Part shown: positions 63,697 through 64,000 of the stretch, piece by piece | Position numbering within the stretch: the first letter of the stretch is position 1 | How the letters are laid out: every line of letters begins with the position of its first letter | Assembly (NCBI RefSeq): GCF_002379085.1 | Contig: NZ_NBZW01000012.1 | Span: 62,001 to 126,000 of the forward strand | Direction of reading: 5' to 3' | Origin: Polaromonas sp. AET17H-212 | Lineage (GTDB): Bacteria > Pseudomonadota > Gammaproteobacteria > Burkholderiales > Burkholderiaceae_C | DNA: 64,000 bases | Position numbers and translations under genes: made by a program | The notes under the pieces: model-generated | Told to the model about the DNA's origin: nothing | Databases searched by the model: none | The model's input: only the letters and a program-made list of their open reading frames with translations

Positions 63697-64000
63697 CAGC
63701 AGGTTATACCTGCACCGCGGGCTGGACGCCCTCGGCCCGGGTAAACCAGCCGGCCCAGTGGTCCAGGCAGGCCCTGATCTTGGGCAGGCGCTGCCGGCGT
63801 AAATCGGGCTGGGCTGCGCATCGACAACGTCGGGCAGCACTGGCATCACCGCCGGCACCAACATGGCGGCGGCCACCGATTGGGGTTACGGCGGGCGCAC
63901 GCAGCAGGCCCGCAAAGCGCACGCTGGCTCAGGCAAAGTGATCGAAGGAGGCATACCGGCCCGGCACGGCGTGCCCCGAGGCGTCGATCAGCCGCAGGCC
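63697..64000. other. Edge region with probable gene remnant
   Basis: No complete gene. On the minus strand a frame ending at TGA 63929-63931 enters from the right edge (its last residues read VPGRYASFDHFA), so a truncated gene probably starts beyond the window; family not recognised. Between it and the hydrolase is GC-rich, possibly degenerate coding sequence without a clear start. Confidence 0.35.

Noticed and set aside
1..64000. CRISPR arrays, tRNA/rRNA genes, transposases, prophage genes
   Set aside because: None was found: no regularly spaced direct repeats, no cloverleaf-like sequence noticed by eye and no transposase, integrase or phage structural motifs among the open frames.

Overview
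The window is high-GC chromosomal DNA of a betaproteobacterium in Burkholderiales, most likely Comamonadaceae (Polaromonas/Rhodoferax/Variovorax-like). The lptA-lptB-rpoN and argS-SPOR-dsbA gene orders, many TRAP/IclR/CaiB-type catabolic genes, and short GCTAT...ATAGC palindromes and ~95-bp intergenic repeats all fit; the family-level assignment is inference. No tRNA, rRNA, CRISPR array, transposase or integrase gene was seen.

Region by region. 1-7.2 kb: end of an unrecognised gene, a hemerythrin-like protein, proA, then glutathione synthesis (gshA, gshB) with the potassium transporter kup between them. 7.2-17.6 kb: a class II amidotransferase/DHA2 efflux pair, a tautomerase, a zinc-ribbon metallopeptidase, a coupled DUF1275/spermidine-synthase-like pair, DUF1631, a fasciclin lipoprotein and an SPW-repeat membrane protein. 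17.7-20.8 kb: malate synthase G and a type II haloacid dehalogenase.

20.8-30.5 kb is the most unusual part. A NarL-type response regulator, a membrane hybrid histidine kinase and a 1824-residue protein fusing a GMC (cholesterol-oxidase-like) oxidoreductase, an alpha/beta hydrolase and a PhoD-like metallophosphatase lie on the minus strand. Divergent from them are three small single-span or secreted proteins of unknown family. They look like one regulated envelope or lipid-related system.

30.5-41.2 kb is catabolic: IclR with a coupled HMG-CoA-lyase/CaiB CoA-transferase pair, then a TetR-controlled TRAP transporter with a shikimate-dehydrogenase-like gene and a 3-dehydroshikimate dehydratase split into separate VOC and TIM-barrel genes, then a LysR regulator. 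41.2-50 kb is largely core: argS, SPOR protein, dsbA, lptA, lptB, rpoN, a THUMP methyltransferase and a PIN protein.

50-64 kb: a serine hydrolase coupled to an FMN glutamate-synthase-like protein; a SEC-C protein; a lower-GC gene followed immediately by a sequence folding like an integron attC site (probable orphan cassette); a five-gene operon including a fluoroacetate-dehalogenase-like enzyme with all signature residues; a luciferase-like monooxygenase; FKBP; a ClpP-like protein; the cinA/pgpA pair; and a final alpha/beta hydrolase.

How they work together: the two dehalogenases yield 2-hydroxyacids such as glycolate, which malate synthase can assimilate after oxidation to glyoxylate. The TRAP/AroE/dehydratase genes funnel shikimate-type compounds to protocatechuate. 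LptA/LptB serve LPS export. Start sites were chosen from ribosome-binding sites, overlaps and family length; all functions are read from sequence motifs and none was tested by database search.
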